Assembly (NCBI GenBank): GCA_013397435.1
Contig: VZRG01000295.1
Location: 458,817 to 522,816 of the forward strand
Reading direction: 5' to 3'
Origin: Erythrocercus mccallii
Taxonomy: Eukaryota > Chordata > Aves > Passeriformes > Dicruridae
Length of the DNA stretch: 64,000 bases
Shown: one piece after another, positions 37,740-49,459 of the stretch
Layout: each line of letters starts with the position of its first letter
Numbering within the stretch: position 1 is the first letter of the stretch
Program-made: the position numbers and the translations under genes
Notes under the pieces: model-generated
The model's database searches: none
The model's input: only the letters and a program-made list of their open reading frames with translations
Told to the model about the DNA's origin: nothing

Positions 37740-38300
37740 CAAGGCAGAGCGTTCCCCTCCCGGCACAAATCCTGTGCGCGGGCGGCTGCAGGGCTCGGCC
37801 TCCGCGCCCGCCCTTGCGCCTGCCCGGCTTCGCGCCCTGGCAGCAGCTGCTCTCAGCTCCTGCCTCCCTCACCAGCACAGGACTGGGCTGCACGGGGGTC
37901 GTGCCAGGCCCCAGGAATGGCAGGGGGCCGGGACCCCCTTCAGGGTCGCTCCGGTTTTGAGGGACCCCTCCCGAGGAAACTCTGCGGCATATTCTGCCCA
38001 AAGGCGGGTGTTGCTCTGCTCGTGTTCGCTCCCGAGTGCATTTACCCGAGCAGTCACACCAGCTGCCCGGTTCTGCAATGCAGAAGCTTTCCTGAGTGGG
38101 AGCTGGATGATGGCCTCGTAAAAGAGGCGCTGTTGATGCTGGTCCCATGATGGCGCAAGGGTGATGAAGCACAGACAGTGTCACCTCTCTGGCCTGCTGG
38201 GCAGGGACGACGTTCCTCAGCTGGCAACCTGCAAGAGCCCTCCCGCCCTGTGTGTTCTGTGCTGGGGAGCTCGGCAGCCGAGGCTGCTCTTGGACTCGGA
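37740..38300. promoter_or_regulatory. isolated CpG-island-like block
   Basis: Within a strongly AT-rich region this block is GC-rich and keeps many CpGs: I count 13 between 37,750 and 37,834 alone, and further clusters follow (for example GGTCGCTCCGG near 37,945 and CTCGTGTTCGCTCCCGAG near 38,020). Such density survives only where DNA is unmethylated in the germ line, so it may be a promoter of an unannotated or long non-coding transcript, or an orphan island used as an enhancer. No TATA box or clear first exon with donor was identified, so direction is unknown. The 219-codon minus frame (37,705-38,364) and the 139- and 164-codon plus frames here are proline/arginine/glycine-rich composition products with no recognised domain. 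A young GC-rich LTR is the main alternative. Confidence 0.65.
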
Positions 38301-39069
38301 GGGAATTTAATGGGGTTTTTAATTGAAGCAGGCAGAAATTTCTCATGGAAAAATATATAACCACTACAATAACTGGCTCTCCAAGTGTTCAAAGGAATAC
38401 ACTTAGTAAAAATTTATTTTAAAAGGGCAAAAATCTCATTCCCTGTGGGCTTAGCTTTATGGTAGCAGAACACTGACTAATTTTATATTAAATCCTTCAC
38501 TGCCTTGGGTGAGCTATGAAGATTTAAGCCCACATAACTCTTTGCCCATTTATTGGCTACAATCCAAGGTTGTATTTTAAGTTTAGGAAGAGTAGTTCAA
38601 GTATACACTTCTCAGACCTGATGCCATGGCAGACTAACACACAGCAGTGCCAGAAAAACTACACACAGAGGCAGAAGAGTCCTCTGAGGGTGCAGCTGCT
38701 GAGTGTTTGGGCAAGCTCTGTTGACAAAATAAATCCTTTTGCTGCTATAACCACCTCTAAACGTCTTAGGTGAGCTTTCTCCCTTATCAATTCCTCCATT
38801 CTTTACTTTGGTCTGATGAGGTATTTCATTTCAGTTAACACAGCTTTCACACTGTGCCCCAGCCATGGGCATCAGTGTGTGAGCATATTGGAGAAGCAGG
38901 AGGAGAAGAGACCAGGCGTGTATTTGGCAAGTTAGTGTTATGCAAGAATTATCTACTGCTTTTACTCGTGAAAGCAGTGCAAAAATCCAATTCTTCATGG
39001 GCCTCTAATGCACCTGAACATAAGCCTAAGTGTTGCTGAACTTGACGGTGCTAATAGTACATTTTTTTC
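38301..39069. other. non-coding sequence between the CpG block and a CR1 fragment
   Basis: No gene is recognised. The sequence returns to AT-rich composition at about 38,300. Open frames are about 67 codons or shorter. Confidence 0.5.
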
Positions 39070-39262
39070 TATTTTCACTATGAGGACAGTCAAACGTTTG
39101 AAAAGGCTGCCCAGGGAGGTTATACAGTCTCCATTACGGGTCGTTTTCAAGATCCAGCAAGATGAATTCCCGAGCAACTTGATATAAGCACATAGCTGAC
39201 TCCTCTTTAAGGATGAGGGTGGACTAGAGGCCTCCTGAAGTTTCCTCTAAACTGTATTTTCC
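39070..39262 (+). mobile_element. CR1 LINE 3' fragment, old
   Basis: A degraded but ordered CR1 3' end: a 'tgaggacagtcaaacgtttg' segment equivalent to the usual 'gagggtggtcaaacactgg', then ggctgcccagggaggt (39,105-39,120), 'gtctccattacgggt', a 'gagcaacttgata' segment, and ggactagaggcctcctgaag (39,221-39,240). The terminal ATTCTRTG repeats are not preserved. Divergence and small indels are heavier than in the copy at 22.2-22.6 kb, so this insertion is older. The 60-codon minus frame across it is not a gene. Confidence 0.78.
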
Positions 39263-42009
39263 CATTACTTCAATTTCTGAAAACAGTATTTTAAGCAGAA
39301 AAATTCTGGCAATGGCTGTTTGCTAGAGAGGCATAGAAAGATGTCATATGAATGTTTGTCTAGCTCACCCTGACATTACCTATTTTTTAACGCCAAACTG
39401 TTATGCGTCTCTGAGAATGTTTTTAAGCTGTTAGCATCAATGTCTTACACTGTTGGGGGAACTGAGGTGTTTTACATTACATTTTGAGACCACTGCTGTA
39501 TTGTTGCTTTGTTAAACTTCATATTAACGGCAGCTTTCTACCAAAGATGATGCAGAACTGAATTTTGCACTCACAAAGCAATAGCAATATCCTGATTTTT
39601 AGAAATCTTTCAATATGCCGGGTGTTATTCTTTTTTAGTTTTGGAGCATTAAAGAATACATGAGAAGAACATGACCAAAAAGGGTTATTTTGCATGTATT
39701 ATCTTTGCTAGTTATAACGAATTCATTTGCATTTAATTTGAAGAAGTGGTTATTAAAGTTTAAGTGGCAAATGTAACAATTTTTAATTGTCTTTTGACTC
39801 CTAAGTAAACATCACCACTGGTGCAAATGCCCAATAGAATTTGACTATTCAGGTTTGTATTAAAATAGTTTTCATTTTTGTGACAGGACAAAAGAGACGG
39901 CATAAATCACATAACATTCTTTTGCATGTGGCATATTTAGGAGAGAGAGTTTATGTTTCATTTGAAGGGACTCCATCCAAAAGAGTGTCCTAGAATTTAT
40001 GCTATTTGTTTGGTGCTGCATGAAAATTAAATTGTTCTGTACTGTTCTGTTACTGTTCCTCACCTTCAAATCCTGATGAAATAGGTGGAGTTAATAATCC
40101 ATGTACACAACTAAATGATGTCAGTCAAGATGGTCAGTTCTGAAAGGGAGGAAACTTCAGTAATTTGTCATTTCTACATCTTCAATGCCATTGTTTGAGA
40201 AGGGTGAAAGGGAGGAAGGCTACCATTCATTCCTTTGGCTGGCCACTGTCCATTCTTCCTTTCAGAAGAGGCTCTGATGATAACTTTCCAATATAGAAGC
40301 TGCCATTCCTTTGCAATCTAACACGATTTTACATTTTGTCATGTTCTATCCATTAACAGACATTTCAAATGAGGTCATGGTACCTAAAATAGACTACTCT
40401 CTAATATCTTACCATCATTAAGCAGATAAAATTATATATATGTTCCACAATGATAACAGTTACATAAATTCATGGTTTTTCAGGTTAGGAATTGCACATA
40501 TGAGTGTCTTGCTCGTACTCTTGAAGTTGCCCATTGTTTTGATGCCTGAATGATGGCATGATCAAAACTTTGCAGGTAGGTTAAAAGTAGGCTATGAAAA
40601 TAAGGAAGATTTTTATTATTCATCTGAAGTTGATGTCTTATCCTCTGTTGACCTACGAGGCACTCTGGTTTCATAAAATTTAGCAGCAGTTAGCTTAGTG
40701 AGAAAATTTTAGACATAGTTTATGGGGCTTTTTAATATTACTGGTTGTCCTCTTCTTACAGCATTCTGAATAAGGGCAAGGTCCACTGCTGCTCTGAGAT
40801 GATCAAGAACTTCAGTTCATTTGAAGTTCATTTGTAACTCCATAACAGATATAAAAGCTGAATCAGCATTTCCACTATGTGTAAATGTCCTTATTTTATG
40901 CTCATGTGAGATGCTAACAGAATGCAGTCAACATAGAAAAATGAATGTGTTTTCTTATTCATCAAATGTAACTCAAAATATATCTGACGGAAGAACAGCT
41001 TTCTCATCTATTACTTTATTATATATTCACACAATTTTCTAGATTCTCTATCAATCCACACTAGATCTAAACTTTTTAAAATTTTGTTTCACATACAAAT
41101 ATCATCACTTTACCCTGTATTCCTGTCTAGATCATTATTTTACCTTACGCAGCCTTAACTCATTTATATTTTGACACCGAAGTATTGGATTTTGTTGTCC
41201 TTTTTCTACGTCAGAGCCCATTAACTATTTTTTTTCAATTTTGTGTTTGTTTTCATTACCCCTTTTGAAAAAACCATTACTATAAATTTCACTGACTACC
41301 AAACCCACCATATTTTTGGTTCTTTATTCATCATTTCCTGACTTCTGCAAAGAATACTGGTAGATTGAAGACTCATGATTTGTCTTTACATCAGCCATCC
41401 TGGGTTTTCCCTGACACATTTGAGCATTTGATGGACAACATTTTTCTCAGACAACATAAATAAATAGAATCCTCATCTAAATGGCAAGATGCTATGTAAC
41501 GATAAAGGCAATCAGATCTCCTTCTTCAGGCTGTTAGATGATAACAGATAGAGCAGTAGTGTTTGCAAGCTTCCCCACCAATAGGTAGAGCAAATAATTC
41601 CCAATGAATAATGCATCCAATGAGTTTAGCTTGTCTGTCTGATTGTGGCGCATGCACAAGCAGACCATGATTTTGTCTAATCTGTTCATTATTCGAAGTA
41701 TTTGATTAGTTTGGGGTGAGCTTTTAAACTCTATGCACCATTTTCTATGAGTGTACACAACTTGATTTTCTTTAGTTATTTGTGATTGATCAGGCACGTA
41801 ATGAAGGCAATACACTGTTTTGTAGAACGTATTTGTGTGACACATTTGTCAGTACTTTGTAAAAGTAATTTTCAGCAAAAAGGACTGTAACTTTGAAATT
41901 CATTTTTGCCTTTTTTTTTTTTTTGGCCAGGATAACTCAGCTTTATGAAAATTCACAAAAGGGGTGAAACAAGGAGCCTGCTGAGATTATTAAAAATCTT
42001 ACCTACTCT
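39263..42009. other. AT-rich non-coding sequence
   Basis: No gene or named repeat is recognised. Frames of up to 103 codons (for example 41,534-41,845 minus) show no known motif. A T14 run lies at 41,911-41,924. Confidence 0.5.
41911..41924. repeat. poly(T) run, 14 bases
   Basis: An uninterrupted T14 run. It could be the reversed tail of a minus-strand retroposon, but the flanking sequence was not recognised. Confidence 0.85.
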
Positions 42010-42290
42010 GAGCCATTTTAATCATCAACAGGGTCATAAATACAGGAAAGGGACTTCAGCTTGAAGCCGGCCAAATTGTAACTTTTTATATTGACCAAAT
42101 GGAGTATGAGGTGATATATGCAACTACTGAAGCTTATGAAGGACAACACCATTCAGACACATCATCAATCAATCATTGTGTAATAAATGCTTTCATTTAT
42201 TGATCACCTCTAATCTATGTTAACTCTTTATTATTTGATACTTGTCCTTTATTTCCATTCAGCATTGAATGCTTTTTCTCTTCAGAAATA
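42010..42290. promoter_or_regulatory. possible conserved element with homeodomain/PBX words
   Basis: The stretch is dense in TAAT/ATCA words: TTTTAATCATCAAC near 42,017, a tandem TCAATCAATCATT near 42,165 resembling PBX half-sites, and an 8-bp perfect inverted repeat, AATAAATG-CTTT-CATTTATT, at 42,182-42,201 followed by TGATCACC. No repeat family or open frame is seen. Functional reading is inference. Confidence 0.28.
42182..42201. repeat. short perfect inverted repeat
   Basis: Two 8-base arms, AATAAATG and CATTTATT, surround a 4-base loop. In AT-rich DNA an 8-bp stem can arise by chance, but its position inside a homeodomain-rich stretch makes a paired binding site possible. Confidence 0.8.
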
Positions 42291-45200
42291 CATCTTGTTT
42301 TACCAATTAGTCCATAAATTCCTTCACTTAAGGAAGGAATACTTCACTCTTTAATTTCATTATTGCCCTCAAATGTTGTTGGGTTCATCAGGGCTGCTTG
42401 ACTAAATATGTCTGTGAAAAGAGTGTATGACATTAAAAATACTGTCATATTTATGTGTTGAACAAATGGCACTATGATACTCACAGTCTCTTCTGTTTAA
42501 ACATACAATGTATTAAAATCTTTTCAGAAACACTGAAGTGCTATTTCCAGTGCATCAAACTCCACAAAAGCCTGTGATGTCAAGGTTTGCTGGATACAGT
42601 TCTCCTGTTAAGGAGCAGCTATTGCATTTGTTTAAGTAGTTGGACATTTTTAATTGCCAACTAGTAAATGTTTAAACATCATATTGGTCCAATTATTGTG
42701 GTTTTTCACCACAAAATATAATTGTGAGCAAGATTATACAAAATTATTATGCTTCTGTTGGGTCTTTTTAAATTTGCAGTCAAGAACATCTCAGAAAACT
42801 GTGAGAGATTAAATTTTGTTGTAAGGCACTTACATTTAAGAACCTGAGTTTGTACTTAATCTGTGTGATTGTGTTGGACTTCAAGCCCATATTCTATCCA
42901 CAGAAATTGCTGACCCAACACTCCTATGCCAGTCCTGGGAAAGCCCTGGTCTTGTAGAAGGACCAGAGTCATTCCCCAGGCTGCATGAGGAGTTTTCACT
43001 TCTCACCCCTGTTCGTGGGTGGCAGACTCATGCAATGGACAGCCCTGACCTCTGACAGCAATGCTTCAGGCCAGTGCAGGAGTTTGCCTTCCAAGAGGGG
43101 AGCAGAGGAAAGCAACTCAAGCTTGCAGTGCTTTTGGCTGAGCAGACACAGCTGCCCCTTTCCAGAAAGTAAATGCAAGCCTTGTGCCCTCTCCTCACTC
43201 CTGGGATACAGCACTGCCCCACATCATGATAGACTGATAGAAAACAATATGTTTCCCTACTGCCTTTTCTCTCTATAGGTGGTGAAAAATTCTCGCACCA
43301 AAATAATGTGTGAAACACTTCTCTGTGTTTGCAGATAGAAGTCATCTTAGCATGGAATTGTATTGGATAGTATTACGGAACAATTGAAATTTAATTTTAA
43401 TCTGTTACTGTCTCCATTACTTCCTGCTAATTATAGAATTTCAAGTATTAGGTAGAAATTGGGAATAGATTATATTGACAGAAAAATTAAGTTAAATGCC
43501 AGTTTTAAGGTTCAGACTGTAGGAGAGCTGTTTAATCTGTTAGATCTGCTTAAATCACTCTATGAATGAAGGCAATTGTATCATCCATGTACAATACAGA
43601 CAGCAACTATTTTCACTTTTCAGGCAGCAACTTTTCAGGTGGAAACTATTGATCACTTTTGCATTTTTAGGCTAAACAGGCAAATAGCTCAAAATCAAGA
43701 TTTTTGTACTCAAGTATATGTATTTATTAATATATACATTACTTGAAGCAGAACGGGAGTTGAAGTGCCTGTCACTCACCAGAAGAGATATGTACAAGTC
43801 CTTGATGCACTGTGTTGGAGAGATAGTATCATAAGTTACAGCTTTATAGTCATAATTTACTGTTCAATACCACAAAAAATGAGGAGCAGGGAAAGGTCAC
43901 TCTAATGGAGCCTTGATAAAGGTACACACCTACTTGTCATGTGATCTACACACATGGAATAAGCTCCAGAAGCCCTGAAGTCTTATAGCAAGTAAGGTGT
44001 GGACAAAACTGATGGAAGAGTTGTTGATATTGGCAATCTCCTTCTAGTAATCTTTTGGCAATATGAATGACAAAGAACGTAATTTTTTTCCCAGTAGTTG
44101 TTTCCTGAAGCTTTTACCTGAATACAAGGGAGATCAGCCTGAAGCAACCTTTTAGGGTTTTTGTTTTGGGTTGGGGATTTTTTTTTTGTTTGTTTTATAA
44201 TCTTTATTATCCCCCATTTTTTTTTTTATACTTGGTAACATCAAGTATATCCACAGTTAAGTATAGACCACCACAGTGTCCAAGATTTTATATGAGAATA
44301 AAACCCTGAGAGAATCATTGTGGATTTAAATCTTCACCACTGCTGCATGGTTATAACTTAAAATACATGTAACAAAGACAGACCCTATTTAAAGTCCAAA
44401 ATACAGAAAAGAACAAGGATGGTGGTCTTTCTATGCTACTACTCCCAGTACTGGACTTTCTTCAATGATTTTTTTGTGCAAAATATCATTTATCTGCTGC
44501 TCTTTTTTTGCTTAGAAGGTGTTTTCTACCAAGTCCCACCCTCATCAACAATGTGCCTTAAACCTATCTTTTCTCCAGAGATATCCTCCTACACTGCCAA
44601 GCTTCTCCAAAACCTATTGCAGTTATCTCCATTTGAGGAAATATTTGAATTCATCCCAAACTATTTGGCATATCTCTTTAACGATGATATTGCTGAACAC
44701 TGAAGCTTTACTTAAAGTTTTGTGGTTCATGCAAAGTTTGATCTCTTTTTCAACACTGATGTAGTTTTAGAAAACTGTTTAGTTTTCTGCCTCTGTCTTT
44801 TTTGACATTGTTCTGTAAGTGCTGTCTTGTTAAGAATAATGTTTCTTCTGTCATGGGTATTCCACTATCATTTCTCCGTCTCCAAATATGTTTTTTCCAC
44901 ATCCGCATGTCAATCAATATCTTGCCTTAAACTAGCAAATGATAGTCAGTGTAACTCAAATTGAAGATGAAGGTTTTTATGCTGAAACTTAACCACTGAT
45001 GGCAGAATAGACAGTATCCATCGTTTCACAGGAACAAACACAACTCCAGCACTGGATCTCCACTACTGCTCGAGTAGTTCAGAAGAAACACATGTGTTGT
45101 ATATCCTACAGCAGTGCTCCACAAAAATAACTGCCCATTTCTGACATGTGCTCTCCTGCATGAGTGCTTTGCACAGCTAAAGACCAGTGAACCAACAAAC

Positions 45201-45328
45201 ATGGCAGCAATGATACCTGCTCATAGTGACTGTATTAAAGCCAACTATTAACAGATCATGCCTAGGCACAAAGCAAAGAACTGAAATAAATCCACTGAAG
45301 GAGGTAAAATGATGACTGCTGACCATAC
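42291..45328. other. AT-rich non-coding sequence
   Basis: No gene is recognised. A somewhat GC-richer patch at about 42,985-43,280 opens frames of 72-105 codons on both strands with no familiar product. T- and G/T-rich simple sequence lies at 44,155-44,235. Confidence 0.5.
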
Positions 45329-45720
45329 AGAATCACAGGATGTCTAAGGTTGGAAGGGACCACTGGAGGACAGCTAGTCTAACTCCCCCTGCTCAAGCAA
45401 GGAAAGTTACTTAGGATTTCCTTTAAGGAAAACTACTCAGGATTGTGCCCAGATGGTTTTTGAACCTCTCCAGTGAGGGAGACTCCACAGCCTCTCTAGG
45501 TAACCTATTCCAGCACTCAGTCACCCTTAGGGTGAAGAGATTCTTTCTCATGTTCAGGTGGAACATCCCACACCTGTTTCTTCCCACTACCTCTTGTCCT
45601 ATTCATTGGCACCACTGAGAAAACCTGGCTTCATCCTTTTGACACCCTCCCTTCAGATACTTATTGATAAGATCCCCTCTCAGTCTTGTTTCATGTAGCT
45701 TTGGATCCAGATTAAAAGTA
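45329..45720 (-). mobile_element. CR1 LINE 3' fragment, antisense
   Basis: The element runs on the minus strand, so its 3' end is at the left. Plus-strand landmarks are agaatcacagga (45,329), ggttggaagggacc (45,349-45,362), the 'tctaactccccctgctcaag' segment, 'gagactccacagcctctcta', 'attccagcactcagtcaccc', 'gtgaagagattctttctcat' and gatcccctctcagtctt (about 45,671). These are the standard reverse-complement words of an avian CR1 3' region. It is 5'-truncated near 45,720. A 67-codon minus frame (45,603-45,806) starts just outside and runs into it; this is not a cellular gene. It has fewer gaps than the other copies here, apart from the + copy at 22.2 kb. Confidence 0.92.
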
Positions 45721-47730
45721 GTAAATATCTGCCGCAGTCTGTGGTCTGTGACCACAATGTTGCAGATTTTCAGCATCTGTAATATATTAGCAACTTCTGT
45801 AATCATCTACTATAAATTTTCAAGTGTGTATCTGTGAGTGTATATCGATAAAAAAGTGTGTATTTATGTATATATATACTGTTCACATTAACTTTTGTTT
45901 GGTTTCATTATGTTTTCCATTCTGTGTCCTCTTGTTTGTCATCTCATTTATACAAAGCTTATTTCCTCTTTTATATGTGGAATTCTTCCCATTTCTCACA
46001 CATATTTTCAGTCTTTCCTCAGGACCCATAGGTACCACAATGTCATTTTGTTATGAGATAATCATATAATGATAGCTGCTCCTGTGATATATACTTTGAT
46101 AAATGTGATCATACACAAAAACCATACTAAATCAATTTTACTCCTCAGCCTTTGTATTACCTGTATTTTTATACATTAAATTCTTATGATCATCATAGTC
46201 TCAGAAATGCTTTTACTGTACTCAACATGCTGAGACCTTGATCCGAAGAGGAAGTTCTTGGTTCTGTATTGCAAAAATCTTGTTCATTGGTTTAAATACC
46301 AGTGTACTGACAATACTAGTTTAAAAACATTTTTACCCACAATGGAACGAACCATCTTGACATGCTCAAAAGCCCTGGAAACTCTTGTTCTTAATTTACT
46401 GCTTGCAGCAAACTAAAACTAAACAAAATTTAAATTCAGGCGTCAAGTTCAAATGTTTTAGCGCCTCTCCTCTTTGACCTGTTCAAATAAATGTTCTGTT
46501 GATGGCAGTCTGAAGAGAAGATAATATGTTTAAAAGCTTTAAAACATTATTTTTCTGCTTGAACATAGGTCTCAAATGTTAGTCCAAAGTAGACTTGTGA
46601 CTTAGTATATGAATCTCAAGAGGCAGCAAAATTGCTGAAGTAAAGCAGATGATGTAACTTCAAGTGTTACCTGAGCATAATCAAGAAAAATTCAAAATGC
46701 AATTACTTGATTTTTGATCTCTAATACATGAGAATAAGTAATAATAATATATGATAAAAAGCAATAGCTTTGGTTGTCAATGCTTTCATTTTTCTGGTAT
46801 TCTGATATTTATGCTATGATCAGCTGCTGTTGCTCATTGGTCCCACACTGCCTCTTTATGCTTCCAGCTTTCAAACTGCAAAGTAAATGCTCCTCATTCC
46901 CTTCAGATGAAATGGAGCACCCAAATTTTCATGACAGGTGGACTGGTGATTGGTGTTTTGCCACAACAGCAAAGCACCGGATTTTTGGTTTTGCATCCCT
47001 ACTTGCCAAAGTGAAAGGTACTTCCCTGAGGGAAGCATTTCAGTGCCTGCAAGGAGAGGAAAGACTTGACAGGTGGGTTCCCTGCAGGCAAACCTCTACC
47101 TGCAGGAGGGGGATCACATGGGATGTGTGTGCAATCATCCTCACATGTTCAGGCTCCTGAACCTAAACTCTCTCTTTTTTCTCTCTCAAAAACACCACAA
47201 GAATCTCCCTCTATATATAAACATTTTCATCTACCTGACTCCTTCATTCTGCCACTACTGCTCATTTGTGTCTGTGGAGACTGGCATCCAGGCTTCAGAA
47301 TTTTTATATAAAGCATTTACAGCATGTGTTAACACTTTGATCAATTATCTTCACAGATTGCTATGAAGTCTATATATGTGATAGCCTTCCTGACCATCAG
47401 AGAGACAATGCTTTCTGCCTTTTGATGTGGCAATGCTTAGAAAATAGGCTCAGTAATAAAAACATGTAAAGTACAAATATATGACAAAACCATACCAAAT
47501 GCTGCTACCTATTATGAAGACTGCAAAAAGGCTGGAAAATTCCAATTAAAATATACAGGAAGTAAAGTAATTTCAGTTCAAAATTGATAAATCAGCACTT
47601 TTCATATTCTTCCACGTAAAAGTTAATTATTTGACTTGAGGCCCAATTCAACAGTATCTTCTAAAGAAACAACTTTTGGAAATGTAAAATCAACCAGTTT
47701 GAATTTACTCTGGCAATAATTTTGGTTGGT

Positions 47731-47747
47731 TCATTCATTCATTCATT
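47731..47747. repeat. (TCAT)n microsatellite
   Basis: Four perfect TCAT units plus a partial unit. Confidence 0.9.
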
Positions 47748-49425
47748 GTTGCTGTGATCTATAATTTGAAGAGATATTCAATCTCTATGTAGCTCATAAA
47801 AAAAAGTATCTGGAAAAAAATGCCAGACTGTTGCACCCTAAGTTTCAGGGCTTTTAAAAAATCACTCACAAGATAAAAACTCAGTGGAATTTAAGTTTTG
47901 AGTAACAAAGTTATAGAAGGGACTTTGCTCTCACACATTTTGGTGGAAGCATATGCTTGCATTGTGTCATGATTCTGGTCTGTAGGCATTAAAATATTAT
48001 CCCTTTCCATGGTTAGCATTTTACTGAATTTATTAAGAAGCTAATCCATTTGAGCATCCTGTGCTTATGGTGCATATTATTGTATTGTAATACTGTAATT
48101 ATATTATAATGTTGTAAATATAGAATCATCTGAAAATAAGTGACAAATCTGTGAAAACCAGTCATAACCTGGAATGTTAGAAGCTCATATAATGATACAG
48201 GCACCAGCACAAAACATTATATCAATAAAATCAACCAACACAAATGGAACCAGTTCATTATTTTGATTTCCAGAAAGCAGAGGTTGGAATTTTCATGTAT
48301 TATTGCTATAAAGAGAGTTGGAGCTCAGGCAATTTGAAACCTAAGTGGGAATTTATTAGCAACAAAAATACAATTGCCACCTGTTATGCTGGGGTTGTGT
48401 TGATATCAAGCATATGGTCCTTCCTAGCCTGTGAAAAAGGAGCAGCTGTTCCAATATGTCCAGGCTGTAAGCTGAAAGGATGACAAAAAGCAGTGAAGAA
48501 ACACCACTCCAGTAATCCTTAGGCTTTCAAACTAAAAACAGAAGAAATGAAGCTGGCACTAGATGAAAGGTGAGACAGAATGCACACGTACCCTCAGCTT
48601 ACAGAAGTACACATACACACGCATGTGCTCTTACAGACAGACATCCTCTGATGGGCTCAGAGATAAATCTATAGAGTTCAGGAGTTCTTGGATCTGCAAG
48701 ACCTCTCAGATTTACTATATTGAGCTGGGTTGTTTGGGCCTCTACCAGGGGACTGTTTGATAGCTCAGGAGAGACACAAATGAGCTACCTGAGGTCAGCA
48801 TAGAGCCCGTATGAAAACACTGCAGATGAGGTAAATCTCTCATTTTACCAAGTGTGCTCGAGGTGACACACAACCAAACCTTTCCATTCCCTGAGCAATC
48901 ACAGCCCACCCCTGGCAAAGGTAGGCTTGCAGGCTCATTTCCTTGCAGGTTCATTTTTTGCCTTTTAAATCTGGCTGGCAGAGCCACTATGATAAAAAAT
49001 TTATATCATTATTAGATGACTTTGAAAATCGATGAGGAAATTTGAAGTTATTTTGGTGAACTTAAATCTTCTCATGAAGATTTATTCTAAGCATGGGTAC
49101 ATAGGACAGTTACCATCACTCAGGCTTAATTTGTGACCTTATTAACAAAGGAATGAAAAATTAACTAGAAGGGACTAAAAGGGAGAAGGACTACTGTCTA
49201 GCCATCACCTGAGCAGAAGAGAATTTTAGCTCTGATCGATCCTCCCAGTCCTTTCTCTCCTAGGTTAAATGGAATTGACTCTGAATGATATACATTATTT
49301 CTAGAGATTGGGGCCACTATTAATCTTACTTTTAACGAATGTGGATATTTTAAATCCTTCTGGGGCACCTTTCTGAACAGTGACAAACTTCTTCCTCAGG
49401 ATGAGAGCTTATAAATGCAAGGTTA

Positions 49426-49459
49426 GGGAGGTGGTAATTTGTGGGAGGTGGTAATTTGC
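49426..49459. repeat. 17-bp tandem duplication
   Basis: GGGAGGTGGTAATTTGT (49,426-49,442) is followed directly by GGGAGGTGGTAATTTGC, differing only in the last base. This is a typical small slippage duplication. Confidence 0.92.

Noticed and set aside
37705..38364. 219-codon open frame on the minus strand, longest in the window, with 139- and 164-codon plus-strand frames over the same DNA
   Set aside because: All lie in the CpG-rich block where stop codons are rare by composition. The products are proline/arginine/glycine-rich with no domain, and competing frames are open on both strands.
46774..47160. 128-codon plus-strand frame
   Set aside because: No recognisable domain, overlapped by two other open frames at its end, and no splice or promoter context.
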